In this document: in pieces, positions 29,740-38,073 of the stretch | How positions within the stretch are numbered: position 1 is the first letter of the stretch | Layout of the letters: every line of letters starts with the position of its first letter | NCBI RefSeq assembly: GCF_003851685.1 | Contig: NZ_CP027727.1 | Span: forward strand, 1,488,001-1,552,000 | Reading direction: 5' to 3' | From: Pseudomonas sp. R5-89-07 | GTDB taxonomy: Bacteria; Pseudomonadota; Gammaproteobacteria; Pseudomonadales; Pseudomonadaceae | Length of the DNA stretch: 64,000 nt | Position numbers and translations under genes: made by a program | Notes under the pieces: generated by a model | The model's input: only the letters and a program-made list of their open reading frames with translations | Told to the model about the DNA's origin: nothing | Database searches by the model: none

Positions 29740-32049
29740 ATGATTCGCACGCTGCCCGCTCTTTTTGCCCTACTGTTCGCTGCGCCGTTGATGGCCGCGC
29801 CTGCCGGGCAACAAACCCTGTTCAACTTCGTCCGGCCCGCCGATGTGGTCAAGGTGGCGACCCAGGACGCCAGCCTGCCGCAATACAACGCCGAACAAAC
29901 CCCCGAAGGCGAGGTGCTGCGCCGCATCACGTTCAACCCGGCGGCCGAGCCCAGCCTGGTACTCAGCCCGCAAACGGGCGTGTGGGACTGGTCGCAATCG
30001 GGCGCCATGAGCCTGCGTATCCAGAGCGCCATGAATTGGGCGTTGACCCTCTACGTAAAGGTACAAAGTTCCGACGGCAAGACCCTGGTCAGCCGCATCG
30101 ACCTGCCGGCCGGCCCGGCCCAGACCTTGCTCGTGCCACTGCAAGCCACCTCGCCGCTGAGCCAGGGCATGAAGGCCGGCCCGCCGATGCCGATGACCGT
30201 GGACGGCCAGCGTGTCTTGTTGGCCGCCAGCGCCGGGGAAATCGACCGCAGCCAGGTGGTGTCGGTGACGCTGTCGATGATTAACCCGAATGCTGCCCAA
30301 AGCATCCTGCTGGAGCGCTTTGGCGTGCAAGACAGTGAGCCGGTGATCAAGACGGCCTACAGCGAACTGGTGGACGCTTACGGCCAGTCCACCCGCGCGC
30401 GCTGGCCGGAAAAGGTCAGCAGCGACGAGCAGCTCAAGGTCGCGGCGGCCAAGGAGCAACAACAGCTGAAAGTGTGGCTTGCCGAGCGTGACAAGTCCTC
30501 GCTGGACCAGTACGGCGGCTGGAACAAAGGCCCGGCGTTCGATGCCAGTGGCTTCTTCCGCACTGAAAAGCGCGACGGTCGCTGGTATCTGGTCACGCCC
30601 GAAGGCCATCCGTTCTATTCGCTGGGTGTCAACACCGTGGCCCCGGACAACAGCCAGACCTACGTGGCCGGGCGTGAGTGGATGTTTGCGGCGCTGCCCA
30701 AGGCCGGCGAACCCTTCGACAAGTATTACGGCAGCGGGGATAACCGTACCGGCAACGGTGCGGGCGAGGGGCGCGGTTATGGCGCGGGGCGTTGGTATGA
30801 TTTCTATGGCGCCAACCTGCAACGCACCTATGGCACTGAAACCGGCTCCGACGGTTTCGACCAGAAGCGCTGGGTGACCCACACCCTCGATCGCTTGCAA
30901 GCCTGGGGCTTCAACACCGTCGGTAACTGGAGTGACCCGGACCTGGCCACGGCCGACCGCGTGCCCTACACCTTGCCGCTGTCGATTGTGGGTGACTACG
31001 CCAGCATCAGCACCGGCACCGACTGGTGGGGCGGCATGCCCGACCCGTTCGACCCACGTTTTGCCATGGCCACTGAACGCGCCGTGGCCATTGCCGCTCG
31101 CGATCATCGCGACGACCCGTGGCTGATCGGTTTCTTTGCCGACAACGAACTGGCCTGGGCCGGCCCCGGCGGTGATGCCAAATCCCGTTACGCGCTGGCC
31201 TACGGCACCCTGCGCATGACCACCGACGTGCCGGCCAAGCGAGCCTTCCTCAAGCAATTGCGCGACAAGTACCGCAATGAAGAAGGGCTGTCGAAAGCCT
31301 GGGGCATCCAACTGGCCGGCTGGGAGCTGATGGAAGATCCTGGCTTCGAGCCGCCGATGCCGAATCCTGAGCACCCTGAGATTGAGGCCGACTTCAAATA
31401 TTTCCAGAAGACCTTCGCCGACGCCTACTTCAAGACCCTCTCCGACTCGCTGAAATGGCATGCGCCCAACCAGTTGCTGCTCGGTGGGCGTTATGCGGTG
31501 AGCACTCCCGAAGCCGTGGCAGCCTGTGCACAGTATTGCGATGTGCTGAGCTTCAACATGTATACCCTCAAGCCCCAGGACGGTTATGACTTCGCCGCCC
31601 TGCGTGCGCTCGACAAGCCGGTGCTGATCACCGAATTCAATTTCGGCTCGACCGACCGTGGCCCGTTCTGGGGCGGGGTGACCCAGTTGGCCGCAGAAGA
31701 AGAGCGTGGGGCGGCCTACGCAGCGTTCCTCAAGCAAGCCATGGCAGAGCCGTCGATTGTCGGCGTGCACTGGTTCCAGTACCTGGACCAGCCGGTGACC
31801 GGCCGCTTGCTGGACGGTGAAAACGGCCACTTCGGCCTCGTTGGCATCACTGATGTGCCCTTTCAGGGCTTCGTCGACAGCGTGCGTAAAAGCAATCTCG
31901 CGACGATCGACCAACTGGGTAAGGCAGCCGAAAAGGCCAAGGCGGCCGGTGCGGCACGTGAAAGCGAGGGCGGCCGAGCAGGCCAGGCAGGCAAAGGCGC
32001 GGGCCAAGGCGCCGGGCACGCGGGTGGGCACTCTGGAAATGGTCATTGA
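29740..32049 (+). CDS. Secreted clan-A glycoside hydrolase, beta-agarase-like
   Basis: A 769-residue exported protein. The signal peptide MIRTLPALFALLFAAPLMAA is cleaved before APAG. An N-terminal beta-sandwich (to about residue 250) precedes a TIM-barrel. FFADNELAW likely carries the acid/base Glu and VLITEFNFGS the nucleophile Glu, as in clan GH-A. The C-terminal 50 residues are charged, then Gly/Ala/His repeats (GKGAGQGAGHAGGHSGNGH). Pseudomonas homologues are often named beta-agarase; the substrate is not known. It follows dinG, as in related genomes. Confidence 0.8.
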   Translation: MIRTLPALFALLFAAPLMAAPAGQQTLFNFVRPADVVKVATQDASLPQYNAEQTPEGEVLRRITFNPAAEPSLVLSPQTGVWDWSQSGAMSLRIQSAMNWALTLYVKVQSSDGKTLVSRIDLPAGPAQTLLVPLQATSPLSQGMKAGPPMPMTVDGQRVLLAASAGEIDRSQVVSVTLSMINPNAAQSILLERFGVQDSEPVIKTAYSELVDAYGQSTRARWPEKVSSDEQLKVAAAKEQQQLKVWLAERDKSSLDQYGGWNKGPAFDASGFFRTEKRDGRWYLVTPEGHPFYSLGVNTVAPDNSQTYVAGREWMFAALPKAGEPFDKYYGSGDNRTGNGAGEGRGYGAGRWYDFYGANLQRTYGTETGSDGFDQKRWVTHTLDRLQAWGFNTVGNWSDPDLATADRVPYTLPLSIVGDYASISTGTDWWGGMPDPFDPRFAMATERAVAIAARDHRDDPWLIGFFADNELAWAGPGGDAKSRYALAYGTLRMTTDVPAKRAFLKQLRDKYRNEEGLSKAWGIQLAGWELMEDPGFEPPMPNPEHPEIEADFKYFQKTFADAYFKTLSDSLKWHAPNQLLLGGRYAVSTPEAVAACAQYCDVLSFNMYTLKPQDGYDFAALRALDKPVLITEFNFGSTDRGPFWGGVTQLAAEEERGAAYAAFLKQAMAEPSIVGVHWFQYLDQPVTGRLLDGENGHFGLVGITDVPFQGFVDSVRKSNLATIDQLGKAAEKAKAAGAARESEGGRAGQAGKGAGQGAGHAGGHSGNGH

Positions 32050-32131
32050 ATCGTCGTTGACGGGTTCACAAATCCCATAATGACTGGAACAATGTCGGCC
32101 ACTTTTATGATGTTCTTTCGAGGTCGCTCAG

Positions 32132-33277
32132 GTGCAGATTCAGGGTCATTACGAGCTCCAGTTCGAAGCGGTACGTGAAGCCTTTGCCGCCTTGTTCGAT
32201 GACCCTCAAGAGCGCGGCGCGGGGCTTTGCGTCCAGGTCGGCGGCGAGACGGTCGTCGACCTGTGGGCCGGCACCGCCGACAAGGACGGCGCCGAAGCCT
32301 GGCACAGCGACACGATCGTCAATCTGTTCTCCTGCACCAAGACCTTTACTGCGGTCACTGCTTTGCAACTGGTGGCCGAAGGCAAGCTGAAGCTGGACGC
32401 GCCCGTGGCCGACTACTGGCCGGAATTTGCGGCGGCTGGCAAGGAATCCATCACCCTGCGCCAGTTGCTCTGCCATCAGGCCGGGCTGCCGGCGATCCGC
32501 GAGATGCTGCCTACCGAAGCGCTGTACGACTGGCAACTGATGGTCGATACCCTGGCGGCCGAAGCGCCGTGGTGGGCACCCGGCCAGGGCCATGGCTACG
32601 AGGCGATCACCTATGGCTGGCTGGTCGGTGAACTGCTGCGCCGTGCCGATGGACGCGGGCCTGGGGAGTCGATCGTGGCGCGGGTGGCGCGCCCCTTGGG
32701 GCTGGATTTTCACGTGGGCCTGGCGGATGAAGAGTTTTATCGTGTTGCCCATATAGCCCGCAGCAAAGGCAATATGGGCGATGCAGCGGCACAACGGTTA
32801 CTTCAAGTAATGATGCGCGAACCCGCAGCGATGACTACGCGTGCATTTGCCAACCCGCCGTCTATTCTGACCAGCACTAATAAACCCGAGTGGCGGCGTA
32901 TGCAGCAGCCAGCGGCAAATGGTCACGGTAATGCGCGCAGCCTGGCTGGGTTTTATAGCGGTTTATTGGACGGTAGTTTGCTGGAAAGCGACATGCTCGA
33001 ACAATTGACCCGTGAACACAGTATCGGCCCGGATAAAACCTTATTGACCCAAACCCGTTTTGGCCTGGGCTGCATGTTGGATCAACCGGAGTTGCCCAAT
33101 GCGACGTTCGGCCTTGGCCCGCGCGCATTCGGGCATCCCGGCGCAGGGGGCTCGGTAGGCTTTGCCGACCCTGAACATGATGTAGCATTCGGTTTTGTGA
33201 CTAATACCCTGGGGCCCTACGTACTTATGGATCCGCGGGCGCAGAAGTTGGTCGGAATATTGGCCGGTTGTCTATAA
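32132..33277 (+). CDS. Beta-lactamase-fold serine hydrolase (EstB type)
   Basis: A 381-residue cytoplasmic-type esterase of the class C beta-lactamase family; no signal peptide is seen. SCTK gives Ser67 and Lys70. GYEAITYGWLVGE carries the conserved Tyr, and GHPGAGGSVGF replaces the KTG box with HxG-type residues, as in family VIII esterases. The reading frame begins at a GTG with GAGGT upstream. It probably hydrolyses esters rather than beta-lactams. Confidence 0.87.
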   Translation: MQIQGHYELQFEAVREAFAALFDDPQERGAGLCVQVGGETVVDLWAGTADKDGAEAWHSDTIVNLFSCTKTFTAVTALQLVAEGKLKLDAPVADYWPEFAAAGKESITLRQLLCHQAGLPAIREMLPTEALYDWQLMVDTLAAEAPWWAPGQGHGYEAITYGWLVGELLRRADGRGPGESIVARVARPLGLDFHVGLADEEFYRVAHIARSKGNMGDAAAQRLLQVMMREPAAMTTRAFANPPSILTSTNKPEWRRMQQPAANGHGNARSLAGFYSGLLDGSLLESDMLEQLTREHSIGPDKTLLTQTRFGLGCMLDQPELPNATFGLGPRAFGHPGAGGSVGFADPEHDVAFGFVTNTLGPYVLMDPRAQKLVGILAGCL

Positions 33278-33419
33278 ACCCCTTGCTGTTTCACAATTTT
33301 TTGTTACAAAGGCACGTATAAGAAGACGCTGAACGCAATGATGTAACTTCAATGTTCTTTAAGCGTCGGTTTAACGGGGCATCTGGCCCCCCTGGTTTTT
33401 CTCATTTTGTGGATATCTC

Positions 33420-34568
33420 ATGTTATCGAACAAGTCCTTGGCACTGGCGCTGTGCCTCACTATTACGGGTTGTGCACAAACTCCACAGAATGATGCCGAA
33501 GGTGGGCATTGGTGGTCATTTGGATCAGACAAGGCTGCTACCAAGGACGCAGTGACCCAAACTGACGCCAAGCCGGATGCCAAGCCTGCTGCCAAGCCTG
33601 CTGCCGATGCCAAGCCTGCCGCGCCGGTGGCTGCTGCCTCTGCACCTGCTCCGGCAGCCAAGGCCGATACGGGCTCCAGCTGGTGGCCGTTCTCCACCAA
33701 GAGCGCTGACGAGAAGGCTGCCGACGCCAAGGCTGACCTCAAAGCTGACCTCAAGGCTGCAACGCCGGCACCGGCCGTGGCCAAGACCGACACTGAAGCC
33801 CACTGGTGGTGGCCGTTCGAGACCAAGCCAAAGCCTCTGGCCAAGGTCGACGTGGCCAACGTGCAGATGCCTGATCCGAAAGTCACCCAGGCCTGGTTGG
33901 ACGATTACGAGCCGCGCCTGCGTGCTGCCATCAAGGACAGCAACCTGCAATTGGAACGCCGTGACAACGTACTGGTAGTGATTGCCCCGGTCGACGGCTC
34001 CTACAACCCGAAACGCCCGGCGATGCTGCTGCCGGTAACCCTGGGCCCGTTCACCCGTGTCGCCAAGGCCGTTGAAGCGGATCCAAAAACCGCCGTACTG
34101 GTGCTGGGCCACGTTGACGCCACCGGTAGCGCGCCGGCCAGCCAGGCGCTGAGCAAGGAACGTGCACAGTCGATTGCCTCGATTTTCAGCCTCAGCGGTT
34201 TGAAACAGGATCGCCTGATGCTGCGTGGCATGGGCGACCTGATGCCACGTGCCGCCAATGACAGCACCCAGGGCCGTGCGCTGAATCGTCGCATGGAAAT
34301 CATGTTCACTCAGCGTACAACGATGTTGGCGCTGCTGAGCCAGTACAACTCGGGCAAGACCCCGCCAGTGGCCGAAATGGTTGCCGTGCAGGATGTTCCC
34401 GCACCGGCTCCAGCGGCCAAAAAAGCCCCTGCGAAGAAAGCGCCAGCCAAGAAAGCCGCCGCCAAGCCAGCCGCTAAAAAGGCCCCTGCCAAACCAGCGG
34501 CCAAGAAACCGGCTCCAGCCAAAGCCAAGGCGGCTGCACCGGCGAGCAACGACCAGGCGAAAAACTGA
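33420..34568 (+). CDS. OmpA-family lipoprotein with Trp-rich repeats and a Lys/Ala tail
   Basis: A 382-residue outer-membrane lipoprotein; the lipobox is LTITGC (Cys18). Three Trp-rich motifs, GHWWSF, SSWWPF and HWWWPF (near 29-34, 87-91 and 128-133), are separated by Ala/Lys/Pro/Asp-rich linkers. The OmpA-like peptidoglycan-binding domain (about 190-300) has GHVDATGS and NRRMEIMF. The last 45 residues repeat KKAPAKK-type units like histone H1 or AlgP. The architecture is unusual. pdxH starts 27 nt downstream. Confidence 0.88.
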   Translation: MLSNKSLALALCLTITGCAQTPQNDAEGGHWWSFGSDKAATKDAVTQTDAKPDAKPAAKPAADAKPAAPVAAASAPAPAAKADTGSSWWPFSTKSADEKAADAKADLKADLKAATPAPAVAKTDTEAHWWWPFETKPKPLAKVDVANVQMPDPKVTQAWLDDYEPRLRAAIKDSNLQLERRDNVLVVIAPVDGSYNPKRPAMLLPVTLGPFTRVAKAVEADPKTAVLVLGHVDATGSAPASQALSKERAQSIASIFSLSGLKQDRLMLRGMGDLMPRAANDSTQGRALNRRMEIMFTQRTTMLALLSQYNSGKTPPVAEMVAVQDVPAPAPAAKKAPAKKAPAKKAAAKPAAKKAPAKPAAKKPAPAKAKAAAPASNDQAKN

Positions 34569-34595
34569 TCCGTTGAACCAGAAGGATAACGCCGC

Positions 34596-35243
34596 ATGAC
34601 CCAGGCACTGGCCGATATGCGCCGTGACTACACACGGGATGGTTTGAGCGAGGCGCAAGCCCCGGGCGAACCGTTTGCCTTGTTCCACCAGTGGTTCGCC
34701 GATGCGGTGAACACCGAGCAGGCACCGGTGGAGGCCAACGCCATGACCCTGGCCACGGTCGACCAGGACGGTCGGCCGCACTGTCGCATCCTGTTGCTCA
34801 AGGGCCTGGATGCGCAGGGCTTTACCTTCTTTACCAACTATCAGAGCGCCAAAGGTGAACAACTGGCGGCGCACCCGTTCGCGGCAATGACCTTTTTCTG
34901 GCCGACCCTCGAGCGCCAGGTGCGCATTGAAGGGCGGGTGGTCAAGGTCACGCCTGAAGAGTCGGATGCCTATTATCAGGTGCGCCCGCTGGGCAGCCGT
35001 CTGGGCGCCTGGGCGTCGCCGCAGAGCAAAGTCATTGCTGATCGCGAAGAACTGCAGGCACTGCTCAAGGCGACCGAAGAACGTTTCAGCGACAGCCAGC
35101 CCGATTGCCCCGAGCATTGGGGAGGCTATCGTCTATTGCCCGAGCGCATCGAGTTCTGGCAGGGCCGCGCCAGCCGCCTGCATGATCGCCTCAACTATCG
35201 CCTGCAAGCGGGCCAATGGACGCGCGAGCGTCTTGCGCCCTAA
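34596..35243 (+). CDS. pdxH: Pyridoxamine 5'-phosphate oxidase
   Basis: A 215-residue FMN enzyme that makes pyridoxal 5'-phosphate. [21 protein letters not shown] and [19 protein letters not shown] are the FMN-binding core, and the C-terminal [18 protein letters not shown] is the family signature with Arg and His. The length is typical. GAAGGA precedes the ATG. A terminator lies at 35283-35317. Confidence 0.97.
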   Translation: MTQALADMRRDYTRDGLSEAQAPGEPFALFHQWFADAVNTEQAPVEANAMTLATVDQDGRPHCRILLLKGLDAQGFTFFTNYQSAKGEQLAAHPFAAMTFFWPTLERQVRIEGRVVKVTPEESDAYYQVRPLGSRLGAWASPQSKVIADREELQALLKATEERFSDSQPDCPEHWGGYRLLPERIEFWQGRASRLHDRLNYRLQAGQWTRERLAP

Positions 35244-35282
35244 ACGCTCCCTTTCGTCATTCCAACTGAATCAAGCCCTTCG

Positions 35283-35317
35283 CGCCGAAGTCTCTGCATA
35301 AGAGATTTCGGCGTTTT
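35283..35317 (+). terminator. Terminator after pdxH
   Basis: CGCCGAAGTCTCT (35283-35295) pairs with AGAGATTTCGGCG (35301-35313) with one mismatch around a 5-nt loop, then TTTT. It lies 40 nt after the pdxH stop. Confidence 0.8.
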
Positions 35318-35499
35318 CGGCTATATGGCTACACTGATCACGCACGCTATGGCATGGTTCGGTCTAGCGACCGCTCGTCGATTTCTGTGGTGCCAGCAGC
35401 CTGTACTCAGGCTGAATGAAAGCACTTTTCTGCCTGGCGCGCCGTGACAGGCGCCAGGCTGCAGCGTTTAATGAATACCTGTCCTTTGGAGTTGATGCT

Positions 35500-35964
35500 A
35501 TGCGTAAGTCCGTTTTACTAGTTGCCTGCTTTACCACCCTGTCATTGCTGTTGGGTGGCTGCGCCTCGAGTCTGACCGGCGACTCGTACTCCCGTGACGA
35601 GGCGCGTCGCGTACAGACCGTTCGCATGGGCACCATCGAATCCCTGCGTCCGGTCAAGATCGAAGGCACCAAGACCCCAATCGGCGGTGCTGCGGGTGCG
35701 GTTATCGGCGGCGTTGGCGGCAGCGCCATCGGCGGCGGCCGTGGCAGCATCGTTACCGCTGTGATCGGCGCCGTAGCCGGCGGCCTGCTGGGCTCGGCCA
35801 CTGAAGAAGGCCTGACCCGTACCCAGGGTGTGGAAATCACCGTCCGTGAAGACGACGGCAGCATGCGCGCCTACGTGCAAGCCGTGCAGGAAAATGAAAT
35901 CTTCCGCATTGGCGACCGCGTACGCATCATGACGGTCGACGGTACCAGCCGCGTTACTCGCTAA
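35500..35964 (+). CDS. Glycine-zipper outer-membrane lipoprotein (SlyB/Pcp-like)
   Basis: A 154-residue lipoprotein; the lipobox is LLLGGC (Cys21). The central segment GGAAGAVIGGVGGSAIGGG and GAVAGGLLGSATEEG form a glycine-zipper, as in SlyB/PagP-associated proteins. The C-terminal region (VEITVREDDGSMRAYVQ) is a small beta domain. The start at 35500 follows TTGGAG. SlyB proteins respond to magnesium limitation and stabilise the outer membrane in enterobacteria; that role is inferred here. Confidence 0.9.
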   Translation: MRKSVLLVACFTTLSLLLGGCASSLTGDSYSRDEARRVQTVRMGTIESLRPVKIEGTKTPIGGAAGAVIGGVGGSAIGGGRGSIVTAVIGAVAGGLLGSATEEGLTRTQGVEITVREDDGSMRAYVQAVQENEIFRIGDRVRIMTVDGTSRVTR

Positions 35965-35977
35965 CAGCGTCGGCAAC

Positions 35978-36027
35978 AGGCAAAGAAAAACCCCAACCGG
36001 GTAACCGGTTGGGGTTTTTCTTTGCCT
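35978..36027. terminator. Very long bidirectional terminator
   Basis: A 23-bp perfect stem: AGGCAAAGAAAAACCCCAACC begins at 35978 and its complement ends at 36027, with a 4-nt GTAA loop (36001-36004). A-runs and T-runs flank a CCCCAACCGG core on both sides, so it can stop transcripts in both directions. It lies 13 nt after the lipoprotein stop. Confidence 0.92.
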
Positions 36028-36067
36028 AGTGATCCTATCGGCCAAAAACGCAAAAGTTGGACGTAAT

Positions 36068-36096
36068 AAAAAACCGCCTTAGTAGGGCGGTTTTTT
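36068..36096. terminator. Second terminator in tandem
   Basis: AAAAAACCGCC (36068-36078) pairs with GGCGGTTTTTT (36086-36096) around a 7-nt loop. It is a second bidirectional terminator 40 bp after the first, which isolates the small transcription unit that follows. Confidence 0.9.
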
Positions 36097-36127
36097 GTTG
36101 CAGGCCTTTCAACGCTTGGCTTGCATG

Positions 36128-36145
36128 CTCACAGAACGCAATGAC
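36128..36145. repeat. 18-bp direct repeat, left copy
   Basis: CTCACAGAACGCAATGAC is perfectly repeated at 36425-36442. The two copies bracket 279 bp without a clear gene. Confidence 0.85.
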
Positions 36146-36424
36146 GTGCTCGGAATACTACTGTCGCTTGAGGTGTCACGCAAGGTGCAGTTATGACGGC
36201 GACTATCGTTTCTGATACTTTTTTTGTCAGAAAAAAACGGAAATAGATATGTAGACTCTTCCTGCGCATGGTCACACCTTTGGCGAGCCGCTCAGTTAGT
36301 ATCGAGGCCGTTCTACATTCGTCACTCTGTGAGCCGATTGGGTCAGTGCACACGGTTTTGGACCGGCCGCCACGGGCTAGTAATCCGTGCCGGATTGATG
36401 CGGAAGGCCCGTCAACCCTGCCGC
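36146..36424. other. 279-bp segment between direct repeats, no gene recognised
   Basis: No convincing coding region is seen on either strand; the open frames present lack a Shine-Dalgarno and have no recognisable features. A TTTCTGA/TCAGAAA hairpin with poly-T and poly-A (near 36209-36232) and a CACGG/CCGTG hairpin (near 36372-36392) could be parts of a structured RNA. It may be a small insertion, a duplicated leader or an ncRNA gene. Confidence 0.4.
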
Positions 36425-36442
36425 CTCACAGAACGCAATGAC
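36425..36442. repeat. 18-bp direct repeat, right copy
   Basis: This is the exact copy of the repeat at 36128-36145. It lies 68 bp before the start codon of the 32-codon gene. Confidence 0.85.
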
Positions 36443-36485
36443 AGCATTTGAAGGCTCACATGTTCCGGTAAGTGTGCTGGAGGTA

Positions 36486-36507
36486 AGGCCCAACATCAGG
36501 AGGGCCT
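36486..36507 (+). promoter_or_regulatory. Hairpin holding the Shine-Dalgarno of the 32-codon gene
   Basis: AGGCCC (36486-36491) pairs with GGGCCT (36502-36507). The 10-nt loop AACATCAGGA exposes AGGA, and the full AGGAGG Shine-Dalgarno (36498-36503) runs into the 3' arm. A GGA in a loop over the Shine-Dalgarno resembles an RsmA/RsmE (CsrA) target, though the strict ANGGA pattern is not met. Confidence 0.5.
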
Positions 36508-36510
36508 AGT

Positions 36511-36609
36511 ATGTCTAAGTTTGCACGACGTATGTGGAACCTCGTAATGAATATCCTGCGTGTTTATCACGTGTGGGTATTCCTGCGGGACAGCTTCGAT
36601 GATCTGTAA
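36511..36609 (+). CDS. 32-residue basic, Trp-containing small protein
   Basis: A short gene coding for 32 residues, beginning MSKFARRMWNLVMNILRVYH and ending WVFLRDSFDDL. A perfect AGGAGG lies 7 nt upstream and a strong terminator 15 nt downstream. It is bounded upstream by two terminators, so it is an independent unit. The N-terminal half is a basic amphipathic or membrane-associating helix; the C-terminus is acidic. I do not recognise it. It could be a small membrane regulator, a toxin-like peptide or part of a dual-function RNA. Confidence 0.7.
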   Translation: MSKFARRMWNLVMNILRVYHVWVFLRDSFDDL

Positions 36610-36624
36610 GGTCTGAGAAGTGAA

Positions 36625-36655
36625 GCCGCCTCGATTCAAGTCGAGGCGGCTTTTT
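36625..36655 (+). terminator. Terminator of the 32-codon gene
   Basis: GCCGCCTCGA (36625-36634) pairs perfectly with TCGAGGCGGC (36641-36650) around TTCAAG, then five T. It is a strong intrinsic terminator 15 nt after the stop, and it also faces the nhaA end. Confidence 0.92.
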
Positions 36656-36672
36656 GGTGTTTGGAAGCCTGA

Positions 36673-37857
36673 CTACGAAATGACGGCTTTCTTTCGACTC
36701 GCCATCGCCGTCACGGCATAGCCAATGAACGCCGCCAATATCGACCCGGTCAGAATCCCCATCCGATCCTCACCCGCAAATTCGCTGGCCCCCGGCACGA
36801 ATGCCAGTGAGCCGACAAACAGGCTCATGGTAAAGCCGATCCCGCACAGAATTGCCACGCCCAGCACCTGACCCCAGTTCGCACCGCTGGGCAACGAGGC
36901 GATACCGGTCTTGATGGCCAGCCAGGTAAGGCCGAACACACCCACGGTCTTGCCGATCAACAGGCCGGCGGCGATGCCCATGGGCACATAATGGGTGAAA
37001 CTCTCTAGGCTGACGCCGGTGAGGGACACCCCGGCGTTGGCAAATGCGAACAGCGGCAGGATCGCGTAGGCCACCCAGGGGTGCAGGGCATGTTCCAGGG
37101 TCAGCAGGGGCGAGGTTTCGGCATTCTTTGTGCGCAACGGAATGCAGAACGCCAGTGTTACCCCGGCCAAGGTGGCATGCACGCCGCTCTTGAGCACGCA
37201 CACCCACAGGATCAGGCCGATGATCATGTACGGTCCCAGCTTGACCACACCCAGGCGGTTCATGGCTATCAAGGCGATCAAGCACGCCGCTGCGCCCGCC
37301 AGGGAAGCACCGGACAGGTCGGCGGAGTAGAACAGCGCGATGACGATGATGGCACCGAGGTCGTCAATGATTGCCAGGGTCATCAGGAACAGTTTCAGCG
37401 ACACCGGCACGCGTTTGCCCAGCAGCGCCAGTACCCCCAGCGCGAAGGCGATATCCGTGGCCATGGGGATTGCCCAGCCGGCGAGGGCTGCCGGGTTGTC
37501 CTTGTTCAGCGCCCAGTAGATGAGCGCCGGTACGACCATGCCGCCGATTGCCGCTGCACCGGGAAGGACCACCTGCGACGGTTTGGACAGGTGGCCATCG
37601 AGCAGCTCGCGTTTGACTTCAAGACCGATCAGCAGGAAGAACAGCGCCATCAGGCCGTCGTTGATCCACAGCAGGGCGGGCTTGGCGATCTGCAGCGCGC
37701 CCACCTGCGCCACCACGGGCGTGTCGAGAAAGGCGCCGTACAGGTGTGACAACGGCGAATTGTTGATAATCAGCGCCAAGGCAGCAGCGGCGATCAGCAA
37801 CAGGCCGCTGGCGGCTTCCAGCTGGAAGAAACGGGTGAAAGTGCTACGCAGAGGCAA
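36673..37857 (-). CDS. nhaA: Na+/H+ antiporter NhaA
   Basis: A 394-residue inner-membrane sodium/proton antiporter with about 12 helices. The paired aspartates of the ion site are in [32 protein letters not shown] and [13 protein letters not shown] are NhaA signatures. Length and start ([18 protein letters not shown]) match the family. It exports sodium and controls pH. It is transcribed away from the divergent cysteine-synthase-like gene, with a 216-bp gap that has AT-rich promoter-like sequence and nothing else recognised. Confidence 0.96.
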   Translation of the reverse strand: MPLRSTFTRFFQLEAASGLLLIAAAALALIINNSPLSHLYGAFLDTPVVAQVGALQIAKPALLWINDGLMALFFLLIGLEVKRELLDGHLSKPSQVVLPGAAAIGGMVVPALIYWALNKDNPAALAGWAIPMATDIAFALGVLALLGKRVPVSLKLFLMTLAIIDDLGAIIVIALFYSADLSGASLAGAAACLIALIAMNRLGVVKLGPYMIIGLILWVCVLKSGVHATLAGVTLAFCIPLRTKNAETSPLLTLEHALHPWVAYAILPLFAFANAGVSLTGVSLESFTHYVPMGIAAGLLIGKTVGVFGLTWLAIKTGIASLPSGANWGQVLGVAILCGIGFTMSLFVGSLAFVPGASEFAGEDRMGILTGSILAAFIGYAVTAMASRKKAVIS

Positions 37858-38073
37858 GGGATGCTCTCCAATCCAGGTTCAATAGGTGGGTACCCTAACC
37901 CGTACCGTTAGTTGTTAAAACAAAAGTTATATTCTTATTTGTTATAAGCGTCAGGCCCAACTGGCGTTGCGTCTAAGCCTAGCTATTGTGTGTCCAATTG
38001 AGTCGTCACTGTATCTGTGTGCAGTGTAGGAAACCCCCTAATATCGCGCTGAAATTCTTAGAGAAGCCTCCTT

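Noticed and set aside
29770..32046. A 758-codon open frame on the minus strand opposite the glycosidase gene
   Set aside because: It mirrors a GC-rich real gene, has no recognised domain, and the plus-strand frame has a signal peptide and catalytic motifs. Similar antisense frames at 3339-4772 and 33525-35117 were rejected for the same reason.
36300..36424. Possible tRNA-like fold near the CACGG/CCGTG hairpin
   Set aside because: There is no T-loop consensus, anticodon arm or acceptor pairing that fits a tRNA.
36129..36451. Open frames on both strands in the segment between the 18-bp repeats
   Set aside because: Neither has a good start signal or protein-like composition, and they overlap each other. 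The region is described as unexplained instead.
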